Origin: Burkholderiales bacterium | GTDB lineage: Bacteria; Pseudomonadota; Gammaproteobacteria; Burkholderiales; Burkholderiaceae_C | DNA length: 64,000 nucleotides | NCBI GenBank assembly: GCA_016192425.1 | Contig: JACPUE010000004.1 | Location: 143,492 to 207,491, forward strand | Direction: 5' to 3' | In this document: positions 36,412-44,870 of the stretch, piece by piece | Numbering within the stretch: position 1 is the stretch's first letter | How the letters are laid out: each line of letters begins with the position of its first letter | Notes under the pieces: model-generated | Databases searched by the model: none | What the model was told of the DNA's origin: nothing | The model's input: the letters and a program-made list of their open reading frames with translations, nothing else | Position numbers and translations under genes: made by a program

Positions 36412-37419
36412 ATGAACATCGTGATCCTCGACGACTACCAGGATGCGGTGCGTAAACTGCACTGCGCGACCCGCCTCGACGCCTTCTCGGCCAAGGTCTA
36501 TACCAACACCGTCAAGGGCTTGGGGCAGCTTTCGGTGCGGCTCAGGGATGCCGATGTCATCGTGCTGATCCGCGAGCGCACGCACATCACACGCCAGCTG
36601 GTCGAAAAACTCCCCCGGCTCAAGCTGATTGCCCAAACCGGCCGCATCGGTCCGCACATTGACGTGGCAGCATGCACCGAACGCGGAATCGCCGTGGCCG
36701 AAGGGGTCGGCTCGCCCGTGGCACCTGCCGAACTGACCTGGGCCCTCATCATGGCCGCCGTGCGGCGCCTGCCCCAGTACATCGCCAACCTCAAGCACGG
36801 AGCCTGGCAACAGTCAGGCCTCAAGGCTGCCAGCATGCCGCCCAATTTTGGGCTTGGCAGCGTTTTGCGGGGCAAGACGCTGGGAATCTGGGGCTACGGC
36901 AACATCGGCCAGATCGTGGCGAACTACGGCAAGGCCTTTGGCATGAACGTGCGCATCTGGGGCAGCGAAGCCTCGCGTGCCAAGGCCTTGACCGACGGCT
37001 ACCAGGTGGCATCGCAGTGCGAGGAATTCATGGCGCAGTGCGACGTGGTATCGCTGCACCTGCGCCTGTGTGACGCCACGCGCGGCATCGTCACGCTGGA
37101 AAGGCTTTCATCCATGAAGCCCACGGCCTTGCTGGTCAACACCTCGCGCGCCGAACTCATCGAGCCCGACGCCCTGATCGCGGCCCTCAACCGGGGTCGC
37201 CCGGGCATGGCGGCGGTGGACGTGTTCGAGAGCGAGCCCATCCTGCAGGGCCATGCCCTGCTGCGGCTGGAAAACTGCATTTGCACGCCCCACATCGGCT
37301 ATGTGGAGCAGGACAACTACGAGCTGTACTTCGGTGCGGCATTCGACAACGTGGTGAACTTCATCAAGGGCACGCCCACCAACATCGTGAACCCTGGCGC
37401 GCTCCAGGTGCGGCGCTGA
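36412..37419 (+). CDS. D-2-hydroxyacid dehydrogenase family protein
   Basis: A 335-residue NAD(P)-dependent enzyme of the phosphoglycerate/formate dehydrogenase-like superfamily, reducing 2-oxoacids to D-2-hydroxyacids or the reverse. Features are LIAQTGRIGPHIDVAAC, the nucleotide site GKTLGIWGYGNIGQIVA, TALLVNTSRAELIEPDAL (catalytic Arg region), DVFESEPI (Glu) and CTPHIGYVEQDNYE (His). ATG 36412 is chosen as the start of the first strand (MNIVILDDYQD). The exact substrate is not evident. Confidence 0.88.
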   Translation: MNIVILDDYQDAVRKLHCATRLDAFSAKVYTNTVKGLGQLSVRLRDADVIVLIRERTHITRQLVEKLPRLKLIAQTGRIGPHIDVAACTERGIAVAEGVGSPVAPAELTWALIMAAVRRLPQYIANLKHGAWQQSGLKAASMPPNFGLGSVLRGKTLGIWGYGNIGQIVANYGKAFGMNVRIWGSEASRAKALTDGYQVASQCEEFMAQCDVVSLHLRLCDATRGIVTLERLSSMKPTALLVNTSRAELIEPDALIAALNRGRPGMAAVDVFESEPILQGHALLRLENCICTPHIGYVEQDNYELYFGAAFDNVVNFIKGTPTNIVNPGALQVRR

Positions 37420-37458
37420 AAGCCGCGCAGCAAGCAGTTGCTGCCCGCCCCACAAAAA

Positions 37459-37488
37459 AAAACGGCTTGCCGAGCGGGAAGCCGTTTT
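37459..37488. terminator. Bidirectional terminator
   Basis: AAACGGCTTGCC-GAGC-GGGAAGCCGTTTT stem flanked by A and T tracts, between the convergent hydroxyacid dehydrogenase and binding-protein genes. Confidence 0.9.
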
Positions 37489-37532
37489 CATGGCCCGCAG
37501 GCGACCAGCCTGCGGGGGTGCACTCAAAACAA

Positions 37533-38663
37533 TCAGTTCAGAGGCGTCTTCTTGCCGTCCACGTACTTGTACAGGGTGATGGCGGGGTTCTTCATTTCGC
37601 CGTTGTCTTCGAAGGCGATGGAAGCGGTCACGCCCTTGAAGTTGGACTTGCGGATTTCAGGCGTGTAGACCTTGGGATCGACGGAGTTGGCGCGCTTCAT
37701 GGCGTCCACGAGCAGCATGGTCGCATCGTAGGTGTAGGGGCTGTACACCTGGAACTGGCCGGGGTACTTGGCGTCGTAGCGCTTCTTCCACTCCAGGCCG
37801 CCAGGCATCTTGGCCAGCGATGCACCGCCTTCAGCGCAGACCACGTTGGTCAGGGTCTTGGCGCCAGCAGCCAGCTTGGCGATTTCAGAGGTGCAAACGC
37901 CGTCGCCACCGAAGTACTTGACGTCAGCCATGCCCAGTTGCTCCATCTGGCGCAGCATGGGGCCGGCCTGGGGATCCATGCCGCCGAAGAAGATGGCGTC
38001 AGGCTTCTTGGCCTTGATGGCCGTGAGGATGGCCATGAAGTCGGTGGCCTTGTCGTGCGTGAACTGCTCGTCCACCACCTTCATGCCCTTGGCCTGCGCC
38101 ACTTTCTTGAACACGTCAGCCACGCCCTGGCCGTAGGCGGTGCGGTCGTCCACCACGGCAACGGTCTTGAGCTTGAGGGTTTCAGCCGCATAGGCTGCCA
38201 GGCCTGCACCCAGGGAGTTGTCGGTGGCGATGATGCGGTGCGTGGTCTTGTAGCCGGGCTTGGTCAGGTTGGGGTTGGTGGCAGCGCCCGTGATCATGGG
38301 AATGCCGCAGTCGTTGTACACCTTGGACGCGGGGATGGTGGTGCCCGAGTTCAGGTGGCCGACCACGCCAACAACCTTGGAGTCGCACAGCTTTTGTGCT
38401 GCGGCGGTACCTTGCTTGGGATCGGCTGCGTCGTCTTCGCCCTGCAGTTCGAACTTGATCTTCTTGCCACCGATCGTCACACCCTGGGCATTGAGGTCTT
38501 CAATGGCCATGCGGGCGCCGTTTTCGTTGTCCTTGCCGTAGTGGGCCTGGGCACCGGAAATCGGGGCCACGTGACCGATCTTGACCACCTGCTCTTGTGC
38601 AGAGGCCATGCCAGCGACAGCCGCGATAGCGGCAACTACGGTCAGTTTCAACTTCAATTGCAT
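37533..38663 (-). CDS. Branched-chain amino acid ABC transporter periplasmic binding protein (LivK/LivJ-like)
   Basis: A 376-residue type I periplasmic binding protein. The signal peptide is LKLTVVAAIAAVAGMASAQ, cleaved near residue 23. The mature protein begins QVVKIGHVAPISGAQAHYGKD and has the Leu/Ile/Val-binding pattern (GVVGHLNSGTTIPASKVYND, ITGAATNPNLT, FGGMDPQAGPMLRQM). No permease or ATPase genes are adjacent, so it is an orphan that must work with a transporter encoded elsewhere. Confidence 0.92.
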   Translation of the reverse strand: MQLKLKLTVVAAIAAVAGMASAQEQVVKIGHVAPISGAQAHYGKDNENGARMAIEDLNAQGVTIGGKKIKFELQGEDDAADPKQGTAAAQKLCDSKVVGVVGHLNSGTTIPASKVYNDCGIPMITGAATNPNLTKPGYKTTHRIIATDNSLGAGLAAYAAETLKLKTVAVVDDRTAYGQGVADVFKKVAQAKGMKVVDEQFTHDKATDFMAILTAIKAKKPDAIFFGGMDPQAGPMLRQMEQLGMADVKYFGGDGVCTSEIAKLAAGAKTLTNVVCAEGGASLAKMPGGLEWKKRYDAKYPGQFQVYSPYTYDATMLLVDAMKRANSVDPKVYTPEIRKSNFKGVTASIAFEDNGEMKNPAITLYKYVDGKKTPLN

Positions 38664-38796
38664 AGGATTCTCCAGTAAAGAATGGACGCTGAGAGGCTTG
38701 TTTTATTCTCAACGGGCGTGAAGGTACATCATTTTTTCAGCCCCAAATACTAGGGAACACGATAGCCATTAGAAAAAATTGGGCACGGCAAGCAAA

Positions 38797-39309
38797 TCAA
38801 GCGGAACCGGGGTGGCTGGCCAGCTCATCGGCAACCGCTTCATAGACCGATTGGCGCACCACGGACTCCACTTCCTCGCGCAGCCTGGGCAGCACGGAAC
38901 GTGTCTGCTCCTGCACCACATGGGCGATGGCTTCGCGCAAGCGCTTCTCCAGCAGCACATCCACCCGCTGCATCACGCGGTGCACCATCATTTCTTCAAA
39001 TCCGTCGGGCAGGGTCGGCACCGGGGGCTTGCCGGCTGTGACAGCGCGGGCCACGGCCACAGGCGTGGCAGCAGCCGTTGCCGCCTTCACGGGCGCCGGT
39101 GCCGACACAACGCCTGCGGGACGCGGCACCGCAGGGGCTACCGGCGGCGGCACAGGGTGTGTGGCCGCAGCCACCGGTGCGCGCGGTGCCGCAGCGGGTG
39201 CCACCGGCCGGGCTGGTGTCGAAGCGGCGCTCTCGGGCACGACCTCGGTAAGGGTGGGGACGAAACGCGGCGGAGTGCGCGCAGGTGGGCGGGTGGGAGG
39301 CGTGTTCAT
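38797..39309 (-). CDS. Pro/Ala-rich protein with C-terminal helical domain, unknown function
   Basis: A 170-residue protein. The first ~95 residues are a low-complexity Pro/Ala/Val/Thr-rich region (e.g. RPVAPAAAPRAPVAAATH). The C-terminal part is helical: LPDGFEEMMVHRVMQRVDVL, EKRLREAIAHVVQEQTR and EEVESVVRQSVYEAVADEL. This resembles DUF2486-type proteins found after holC in betaproteobacteria. ATG 39309 is one base from the holC stop, so the two are coupled. No membrane segment is visible. Confidence 0.7.
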   Translation of the reverse strand: MNTPPTRPPARTPPRFVPTLTEVVPESAASTPARPVAPAAAPRAPVAAATHPVPPPVAPAVPRPAGVVSAPAPVKAATAAATPVAVARAVTAGKPPVPTLPDGFEEMMVHRVMQRVDVLLEKRLREAIAHVVQEQTRSVLPRLREEVESVVRQSVYEAVADELASHPGSA

Positions 39310-39310
39310 C

Positions 39311-39748
39311 TCAAACGGTTTTCTGACCCAGGTCGTGTTGCACGGGCTCGTGCCCAAGTTCGCGGTAACACCGCCAACGCTGGCGGGCCCGCTGCTTATC
39401 GTGCTCATCGTCTGCACTGACCACTTCCACCACCTGGGCAAATGCGGCCCAGCCTTCGGGCACATCGTGGCAAAGGTTGAGCAACATGTCGCGGCAGGCA
39501 AGGGCCTGCCCCGGCAAGGCCAGGACGATGCGCGAGGCCTGCAGCAGCGCAGGGTCTGCGCTGTCTGCACGGCAATGGGCGACAAAGTCCTGCGGCGCCA
39601 TGTTCCAGAGCATGGAATCCACCTGCTCCAGCACCTCTGCAGGCCCGACGATGGCCAGATGGCGCTGCGCCCGCAGGGCTTTGCGGGCGACCCGGCAGGC
39701 ATGCGCCAGCCGGTCGGGCACCTGGGTGTGGAACGTGATGTCAGGCAT
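39311..39748 (-). CDS. holC: DNA polymerase III chi subunit
   Basis: A 145-residue clamp-loader accessory subunit that links polymerase III to SSB. It begins MPDITFHTQVPDRLAHACRV, with the conserved RVARKALRAQRHLAIVG and QALACRDMLLNLCHDVPEGW. Placement directly after pepA is the classical pepA-holC order. It lies 8 bases after pepA. Confidence 0.9.
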   Translation of the reverse strand: MPDITFHTQVPDRLAHACRVARKALRAQRHLAIVGPAEVLEQVDSMLWNMAPQDFVAHCRADSADPALLQASRIVLALPGQALACRDMLLNLCHDVPEGWAAFAQVVEVVSADDEHDKQRARQRWRCYRELGHEPVQHDLGQKTV

Positions 39749-39756
39749 CTGCGCTT

Positions 39757-41265
39757 TCAGGCGGCAGTTGCCGAGGGGCTTTTCCTGCGGCGTGCCGTGG
39801 ATGGCGCACTGGCGCTGGATGCGCCGGCCGTGGCGCGCTCCAGCAGGTAATGCACCAGCAGGCCCACCGGGCGCCCGGTGGCGCCCTTGGCGGCCCCGCT
39901 CTTCCAGGCGGTGCCTGCAATGTCCAGGTGGGCCCAGGGCTGTTCTCCCGCAAAGCGCTGCAGGAATTTGGCCGCGGTGACCGACCCCGCAGGCCGGCCT
40001 GCCACGTTGGCCACGTCGGCAAAGTTGGTCTTGAGCCCGTCGGCGTAATCCTCATCCAGCGGCATGCGCCAGCAGGGGTCGTCGCTCGCCTCGCCCGCCG
40101 ATTGCAGCGCTGCCGCCAGAGCGTCGTCGCTGGCAAACAGGCCGCTGCGTACGCCGCCCAGCGCAATCACGCAGGCGCCCGTGAGCGTGGCGATGTCGAT
40201 CATGGCCGCAGGCTTGAAGCGCTGCGCATAGGTCAGCGCGTCGCACAGCACCAGCCGGCCTTCGGCGTCGGTGTTGAGAATTTCGATGGTCTGCCCGCTC
40301 ATGCTGGTGACCACATCGCCCGGTTTGATGGCGCGGCCATCGGGCATGTTCTCGCAGGCGGGAATCAAACCCACCACGTTGATGGCGGGCTGCAGCTCGG
40401 CCAGCGCTCTGAACACGCCCAGCACGCTGGCCGCGCCGCACATGTCGAACTTCATTTCGTCCATCTCGGGCGCGGGCTTGATGGAAATGCCGCCGGTGTC
40501 AAAGGTGATGCCCTTGCCCACCAGCACCACCGGCGCCTGGGTCTTGGCGGCACCCTGGTAGCGCAGTTCGATGAAGCGCAAGGGCTCCTCGGCGCCCCGC
40601 GCCACCGCCATGAAAGCACCCATGCCCAGGCGCGCCACCTCGGCAGGCCCCAGCACCTTGCACTGGATGCCTGGGTGCTTGGCCAGCGCCTTGGCCGCCT
40701 GTGCCAGCAAGCTGGGCGTGGCGTGGTTGGCGGGACGGTTGCCCCATTCACGGGCCAATTCCACCCCCAGGGACACCGCCGCCGCCCGCTCGAACGGCAC
40801 AGCCAGCGCACGCGCATCGTGCACGCCCACCACCACCCGCGCCAGGGTACGCGCCTCGACCTTGGGTTTGGTGGCGGTGTACACATAGCTGGCCTGCGCC
40901 ACGCCGCGCACCACGGCTTCGACAGCGGCCGCGCTGGACTCCCCCGCCAGGCAGACCACGGCGCGTTTGGGCGCTCCCAGTTTGAGTGCAGGGGCCACAG
41001 CGGCCCAGGCCTGGCGCACGGCGCGCGCGTCGCCCGCACCCACGCCTGCCAGCACCACACGCCGCGCGGCCACGCCAGCGGCCTGGTACAGCTGCAGGCT
41101 CTTGCCGGGCTTGGTGTCCAGATCCTTGGCCTTGAGCGCCTGGGCCACCACAGCGCCCAGCGCGTCCTTGCCTGGCGCAAACCCCTCGGGCACCAGCAGC
41201 ACCAGCAGGTCACACTTCTCGGCGGCGGCCTGCGCCACATTCATGGTCTTGAGTTCAAAGTTCAT
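39757..41265 (-). CDS. pepA: Leucyl aminopeptidase (cytosol aminopeptidase)
   Basis: A 502-residue dizinc/manganese M17 aminopeptidase. Metal and catalytic segments are VGKGITFDTGGISIKPA, MKFDMCGAASVLG and the family signature NTDAEGRLVL. WAHLDIAGTAW lies near the end. ATG 41265 is chosen as the start of the N-terminal domain; the ORF is open 13 codons further. The C-terminal ~20 residues (SASAPSTARRRKSP) extend past the conserved fold. It is divergent from lptF with only 23 bp between starts, so promoters overlap coding sequence. Confidence 0.95.
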   Translation of the reverse strand: MNFELKTMNVAQAAAEKCDLLVLLVPEGFAPGKDALGAVVAQALKAKDLDTKPGKSLQLYQAAGVAARRVVLAGVGAGDARAVRQAWAAVAPALKLGAPKRAVVCLAGESSAAAVEAVVRGVAQASYVYTATKPKVEARTLARVVVGVHDARALAVPFERAAAVSLGVELAREWGNRPANHATPSLLAQAAKALAKHPGIQCKVLGPAEVARLGMGAFMAVARGAEEPLRFIELRYQGAAKTQAPVVLVGKGITFDTGGISIKPAPEMDEMKFDMCGAASVLGVFRALAELQPAINVVGLIPACENMPDGRAIKPGDVVTSMSGQTIEILNTDAEGRLVLCDALTYAQRFKPAAMIDIATLTGACVIALGGVRSGLFASDDALAAALQSAGEASDDPCWRMPLDEDYADGLKTNFADVANVAGRPAGSVTAAKFLQRFAGEQPWAHLDIAGTAWKSGAAKGATGRPVGLLVHYLLERATAGASSASAPSTARRRKSPSATAA

Positions 41266-41288
41266 AATCACCCTTTTCCTTCGAACCA

Positions 41289-42383
41289 ATGTTATTCGAT
41301 TCATCCATCCGCAAGGAGTTGGCGCGCAGCTTTGGCGCCACCCTGGTGGTGCTGGTCACCGTGGTCATGACCATGATGCTGATCCGCACACTGGGCCAGG
41401 CAGCACGCGGCAATGTCAATCCCTCCGATGTGATGCTGGTCATGGGCTTCACGGTGCTGGGCCAGTTGCCCACCATCCTGAGCCTGAGCCTGTTCATTGC
41501 CATTGTGGGCACGCTCTCGCGCATGTACCGCGAGAGTGAAATGGTCATCTGGTTTGCCAGCGGCAGGGGGCTGTCCAGCCTGCTGCGCCCGCTGTTGCGT
41601 TTTGCCTGGCCGGTCATGCTGGCGGTGGGCGTGCTGTCGCTGGGGGTGTGGCCCTGGGCCAACCGGCAGATCCAGGATCTGCGCGTCCAGTACGAGCAGC
41701 GCAGCGACATCGACCGCATTGCACCGGGGGAGTTCCAGGAGTCCGCCAATGGCCGCCGGGTTTTCTTCATCGACAAGGACAGCCCCGATCCGCAGTCGGC
41801 CAGCAATGTGTTCATCGTGACCAATGACGCCAAGGGCGAGGCCGTCACCTCGGCACGCAGCGCACGCATGGAAGTGCGCAACGGCGAACGCGTGGTGGTG
41901 CTCAACCAGGGCCAGCGCCTGGAAACCCCTGCCGACCAGTCCGGCACGCGCATCAGCCAGTTCGAGGAGTACAGCACCCGCATCGGCCAGGCGCCGCCCA
42001 GCACGCCCGACGAAACGCAGGCCAAGTCGCGCACCACGCTGCGCCTGATCGAAGACCCCCAGCCCGTGTACCTGGCAGAGCTTGGCTGGCGCCTGGGGCT
42101 GGCACTGGCCGCCTTCAACCTGGTGCTGCTGGCCCTGGGCCTGGCCAGCGTGAACCCCCGGGCCAGCCGCAGCGGCAACCTCATGCTGGCGCTGTTCACC
42201 TTCATCGTGTACTACAACTTCATGACGCTGGGCCAGAGCTGGGTGGCCGCAGGCAAACTGGGCCTGCCCACCTACATGGCCTTGTTGCACGGCGGAACCT
42301 TCGCCCTGGCCGCCCTGGTGCTGGCCGTGCGCCACAACCACTGGAGCCCGGCATTTCTCTGGACACGGAGGGCCCAGGCATGA
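41289..42383 (+). CDS. lptF: LPS export ABC transporter permease LptF
   Basis: A 364-residue inner-membrane permease of the LptB2FG complex that extracts lipopolysaccharide. It begins MLFDSSIRKELARSFGATLV; membrane segments include LVVLVTVVMTMMLI, LPTILSLSLFIAIVGTLSRM, PVMLAVGVLSLGVWPWANRQ and three C-terminal helices around a periplasmic beta-jellyroll (GRRVFFIDKDSP through SQFEEYSTRIG). Its stop overlaps lptG by ATGA. Confidence 0.94.
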   Translation: MLFDSSIRKELARSFGATLVVLVTVVMTMMLIRTLGQAARGNVNPSDVMLVMGFTVLGQLPTILSLSLFIAIVGTLSRMYRESEMVIWFASGRGLSSLLRPLLRFAWPVMLAVGVLSLGVWPWANRQIQDLRVQYEQRSDIDRIAPGEFQESANGRRVFFIDKDSPDPQSASNVFIVTNDAKGEAVTSARSARMEVRNGERVVVLNQGQRLETPADQSGTRISQFEEYSTRIGQAPPSTPDETQAKSRTTLRLIEDPQPVYLAELGWRLGLALAAFNLVLLALGLASVNPRASRSGNLMLALFTFIVYYNFMTLGQSWVAAGKLGLPTYMALLHGGTFALAALVLAVRHNHWSPAFLWTRRAQA

Positions 42384-43483
42384 AAACCATCCGCAAACTG
42401 ATCCACCGCGAGGTGATCGGTGCCGTCGCATTCGTCACCTTCGGTTTTCTGGCGCTGTTCTTCTTTTTCGACCTGGTGGACGAGTTGCGCTGGGTCAACC
42501 ACAGTGCCACACCGGGGTACGACATCTCGCTCGCCGTGCTGTACGTGGCACTGAGCATCCCCAGCCACCTGTACGAACTGCTGCCCATCACCGTGCTGAT
42601 CGGCACGATTTTCGTGATGGCACGGCTGGCGCAAAGTTCGGAATTCACCATCATGCGCACCAGCGGCCTGGGGCCGGGCCGCGCGCTGCGTGCCCTGCTG
42701 AGCCTGGGCCTGGGCTTTGTGCTGGTCACGTTTGCGGTGGGCGACTATCTGGCGCCGCTGAGCGACAAGGCCTCGCAGCTTGTCAAGGCACGCGCCCAGG
42801 GCCGCCTGAGCACCGGCGCCACCGGCGCCTGGCTCAAGGAACGCCAGGGCGACCGCTCTTTTGCCGTGAATGTGCGTGCATTGGACGGGGACGGCAACAT
42901 GCAAGGCGTGCGCATTTTCGAATTCGATGCCCAGGGCCTCATGGCCGCGCAGATCACCGCACCCAGCGCCCGTTTCGCCGCAGGAGCCTGGATGCTCCAG
43001 CAAGCGCGCCGCAGCGAATTCAAGGCCCAGCAGTCGCCCCAGGCCCACGTCACCCAGGAGCCCTCCCCCGAGCTGCGCTGGAACACCACCATCACCGCCG
43101 ACATGGTGGCTGCCGCCGTGCTCAAGCCCGACCGCATGGCCACCATCGACCTGTTCCAGTACATCAGCCACCTCAAGGACAACAGCCAGTCTGCCCAGCG
43201 CTACGAGATCGAGTTCTGGCGCAAGGTGTTCTACCCGCTGTCCTGCCTGGTGATGGTGGTGCTGGCCCTGCCCTTTGCCTACCTGCACTTTCGCTCCGGC
43301 TCGATTGCGGGCTATGTGTTCGGTGGCGTGATGGCGGGCATCAGCTTCTTCCTGCTCAACAACCTGTTCGGCTTTGCCGGCAACCTGCAGAACTGGTCGC
43401 CCTGGCTCACGGCTGCGGCGCCGGGCATCATTTATTCGCTGGCGTCGCTGGCAGCCTTTGGCTGGCTGGTGCTGCGGCGCTGA
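42380..43483 (+). CDS. lptG: LPS export ABC transporter permease LptG
   Basis: A 367-residue permease partner of LptF. It has an N-terminal MKTIRKLIHREVIGAVAFVT helix, ELLPITVLIGTIFVMARLAQSSEFTIMRTSGL (coupling helix region), a periplasmic jellyroll, and C-terminal helices (VFYPLSCLVMVVLALPFAYL, GYVFGGVMAGISFFLLNNLF). It is translationally coupled to lptF. Confidence 0.94.
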   Translation: MKTIRKLIHREVIGAVAFVTFGFLALFFFFDLVDELRWVNHSATPGYDISLAVLYVALSIPSHLYELLPITVLIGTIFVMARLAQSSEFTIMRTSGLGPGRALRALLSLGLGFVLVTFAVGDYLAPLSDKASQLVKARAQGRLSTGATGAWLKERQGDRSFAVNVRALDGDGNMQGVRIFEFDAQGLMAAQITAPSARFAAGAWMLQQARRSEFKAQQSPQAHVTQEPSPELRWNTTITADMVAAAVLKPDRMATIDLFQYISHLKDNSQSAQRYEIEFWRKVFYPLSCLVMVVLALPFAYLHFRSGSIAGYVFGGVMAGISFFLLNNLFGFAGNLQNWSPWLTAAAPGIIYSLASLAAFGWLVLRR

Positions 43484-43490
43484 CCCTCCC

Positions 43491-43871
43491 ATGACCACAT
43501 CCACCCACGGCATCGTCCTGTTCGCGCATGGCTCGCGCGACCCGCTCTGGCGCGCGCCCATCGAGGCGGTGCAAGAGCACATCCGCACCCACTACCCCGG
43601 CGTGGCCGTGCGCTGCGCGTACCTGGAACTTTCCACCCCCGACCTGCCCCAGGCCGTGGAGGACCTGGCCGACCAGGGTGCCACGGCCATCACCATCGTT
43701 CCCATGTTCCTGGGCACCGGCAAGCACGCGCGCGAAGACCTGCCGGTGCTGGTGGCCGGCCTGCGCCAACGCCACCCCCAGGTGCAAGTGCATGTCCAAG
43801 CCGCCATTGGCGAAGACCCGCGCATGACGGCGCTCATGGCCCGCATTGCCTGCACACCGCCCGCGCAATAG
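43491..43871 (+). CDS. cbiX: CbiX/SirB-type sirohydrochlorin chelatase family protein
   Basis: A 126-residue short chelatase inserting metal into sirohydrochlorin for siroheme or cobalamin. It has the N-terminal ligand motif GIVLFAHGSRDPLW (His12), the conserved CAYLELSTPDLPQAVEDL, and IVPMFLGTGKHAREDLP with the second His. ATG 43491 is chosen; the longer frame lies inside lptG. The neighbouring cysB regulator would fit a siroheme role for sulfite reductase. Confidence 0.88.
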   Translation: MTTSTHGIVLFAHGSRDPLWRAPIEAVQEHIRTHYPGVAVRCAYLELSTPDLPQAVEDLADQGATAITIVPMFLGTGKHAREDLPVLVAGLRQRHPQVQVHVQAAIGEDPRMTALMARIACTPPAQ

Positions 43872-43914
43872 ACGATTGCAGCATAATGATGCGACTTTTT
43901 AGCTGCATCTGGAT

Positions 43915-44856
43915 ATGAACCTGCACCAATTCCGCTTCGTCCAGGAAGCCGCGCGCCGCAACCTGAACCTGACCGAAGCCGCCAAGGCGCTGCACACCTC
44001 GCAGCCGGGGGTCTCCAAGGCCATCATCGAGCTGGAGGGCGAGTTGGGCGTGGAGATTTTTGCGCGCCATGGCAAGCGGCTGCGGCGCATTACCGAACCC
44101 GGCCAGCATGTGCTGCGCAGCATCGAGCTCATCATGCGCGAGGTGGGCAACCTCAAGCGCATTGGCGAGCAGTACAGCGCCCAGGACAGCGGCACGCTCT
44201 CCATCGCCACCACCCACACCCAGGCGCGCTACGTGCTGCCCGTGCCCGTGGCCAGGCTGCGCGAGGCCTACCCCAAGGTCAACATCAGCCTGCACCAGGC
44301 CACGCCGCACGAGGTGGCGCGCATGGTGATCGACGAGGTGGCCGAAATCGGCATGGCCACCGAATCGCTGGCCGACTACCCCGAACTCGTCACCCTGCCC
44401 TGCTACGAATGGCAGCACGTGCTGGTGCTGCCCCACGGGCACCCGCTGGCACAGAAAGAGCGCATCGGCATCGACGACATTGCGCACGAGCCGCTCATCA
44501 CCTACCACCCCTCGTTCACCGGGCGCGGCAAGATCGACGCCGCCTTTGCCGCACGCCGCCTGCAGCCGCGCATCGTGCTCGAAGCCATCGACTCCGACGT
44601 GATCAAGACCTACGTGCGCCTGGGGCTGGGCATAGGCATCGTGGCCGAAATGGCCGTGCGCGACGACCCGCTGGGCGACCTGGCCGTGCGCCCCATGGGC
44701 CATTTGTTTGGCCAGAGCGTGGCGCGCGTGGCCTTCAAGCGCGGCGCCTACCTGCGCAACTTTGTCTACAAGTTTGCCGAACTGCTGAGCGATCGCCTGA
44801 GCCGCGAACTCGTGGCCCGCGCCATGAGCGGGCAAGTGAATGACTACGAGCTTTGA
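43915..44856 (+). CDS. cysB: CysB-like LysR-family regulator of sulfur assimilation
   Basis: A 313-residue regulator with the CysB/Cbl signature: MNLHQFRFVQEAARRNLNLTEAAKALHTSQPGVSKAI in the helix-turn-helix, LSIATTHTQARYVLPVPV at the start of the effector domain and HPSFTGRGKID. It is expected to activate cysteine biosynthesis genes in response to N-acetylserine. It follows the sirohydrochlorin chelatase gene by 43 bases. Confidence 0.92.
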   Translation: MNLHQFRFVQEAARRNLNLTEAAKALHTSQPGVSKAIIELEGELGVEIFARHGKRLRRITEPGQHVLRSIELIMREVGNLKRIGEQYSAQDSGTLSIATTHTQARYVLPVPVARLREAYPKVNISLHQATPHEVARMVIDEVAEIGMATESLADYPELVTLPCYEWQHVLVLPHGHPLAQKERIGIDDIAHEPLITYHPSFTGRGKIDAAFAARRLQPRIVLEAIDSDVIKTYVRLGLGIGIVAEMAVRDDPLGDLAVRPMGHLFGQSVARVAFKRGAYLRNFVYKFAELLSDRLSRELVARAMSGQVNDYEL

Positions 44857-44870
44857 TCTGTGCACACGCC

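Noticed and set aside
38797..39702. A 301-residue protein covering the holC region
   Set aside because: The N-terminal part is an alternative frame of holC; the real protein starts at 39309.
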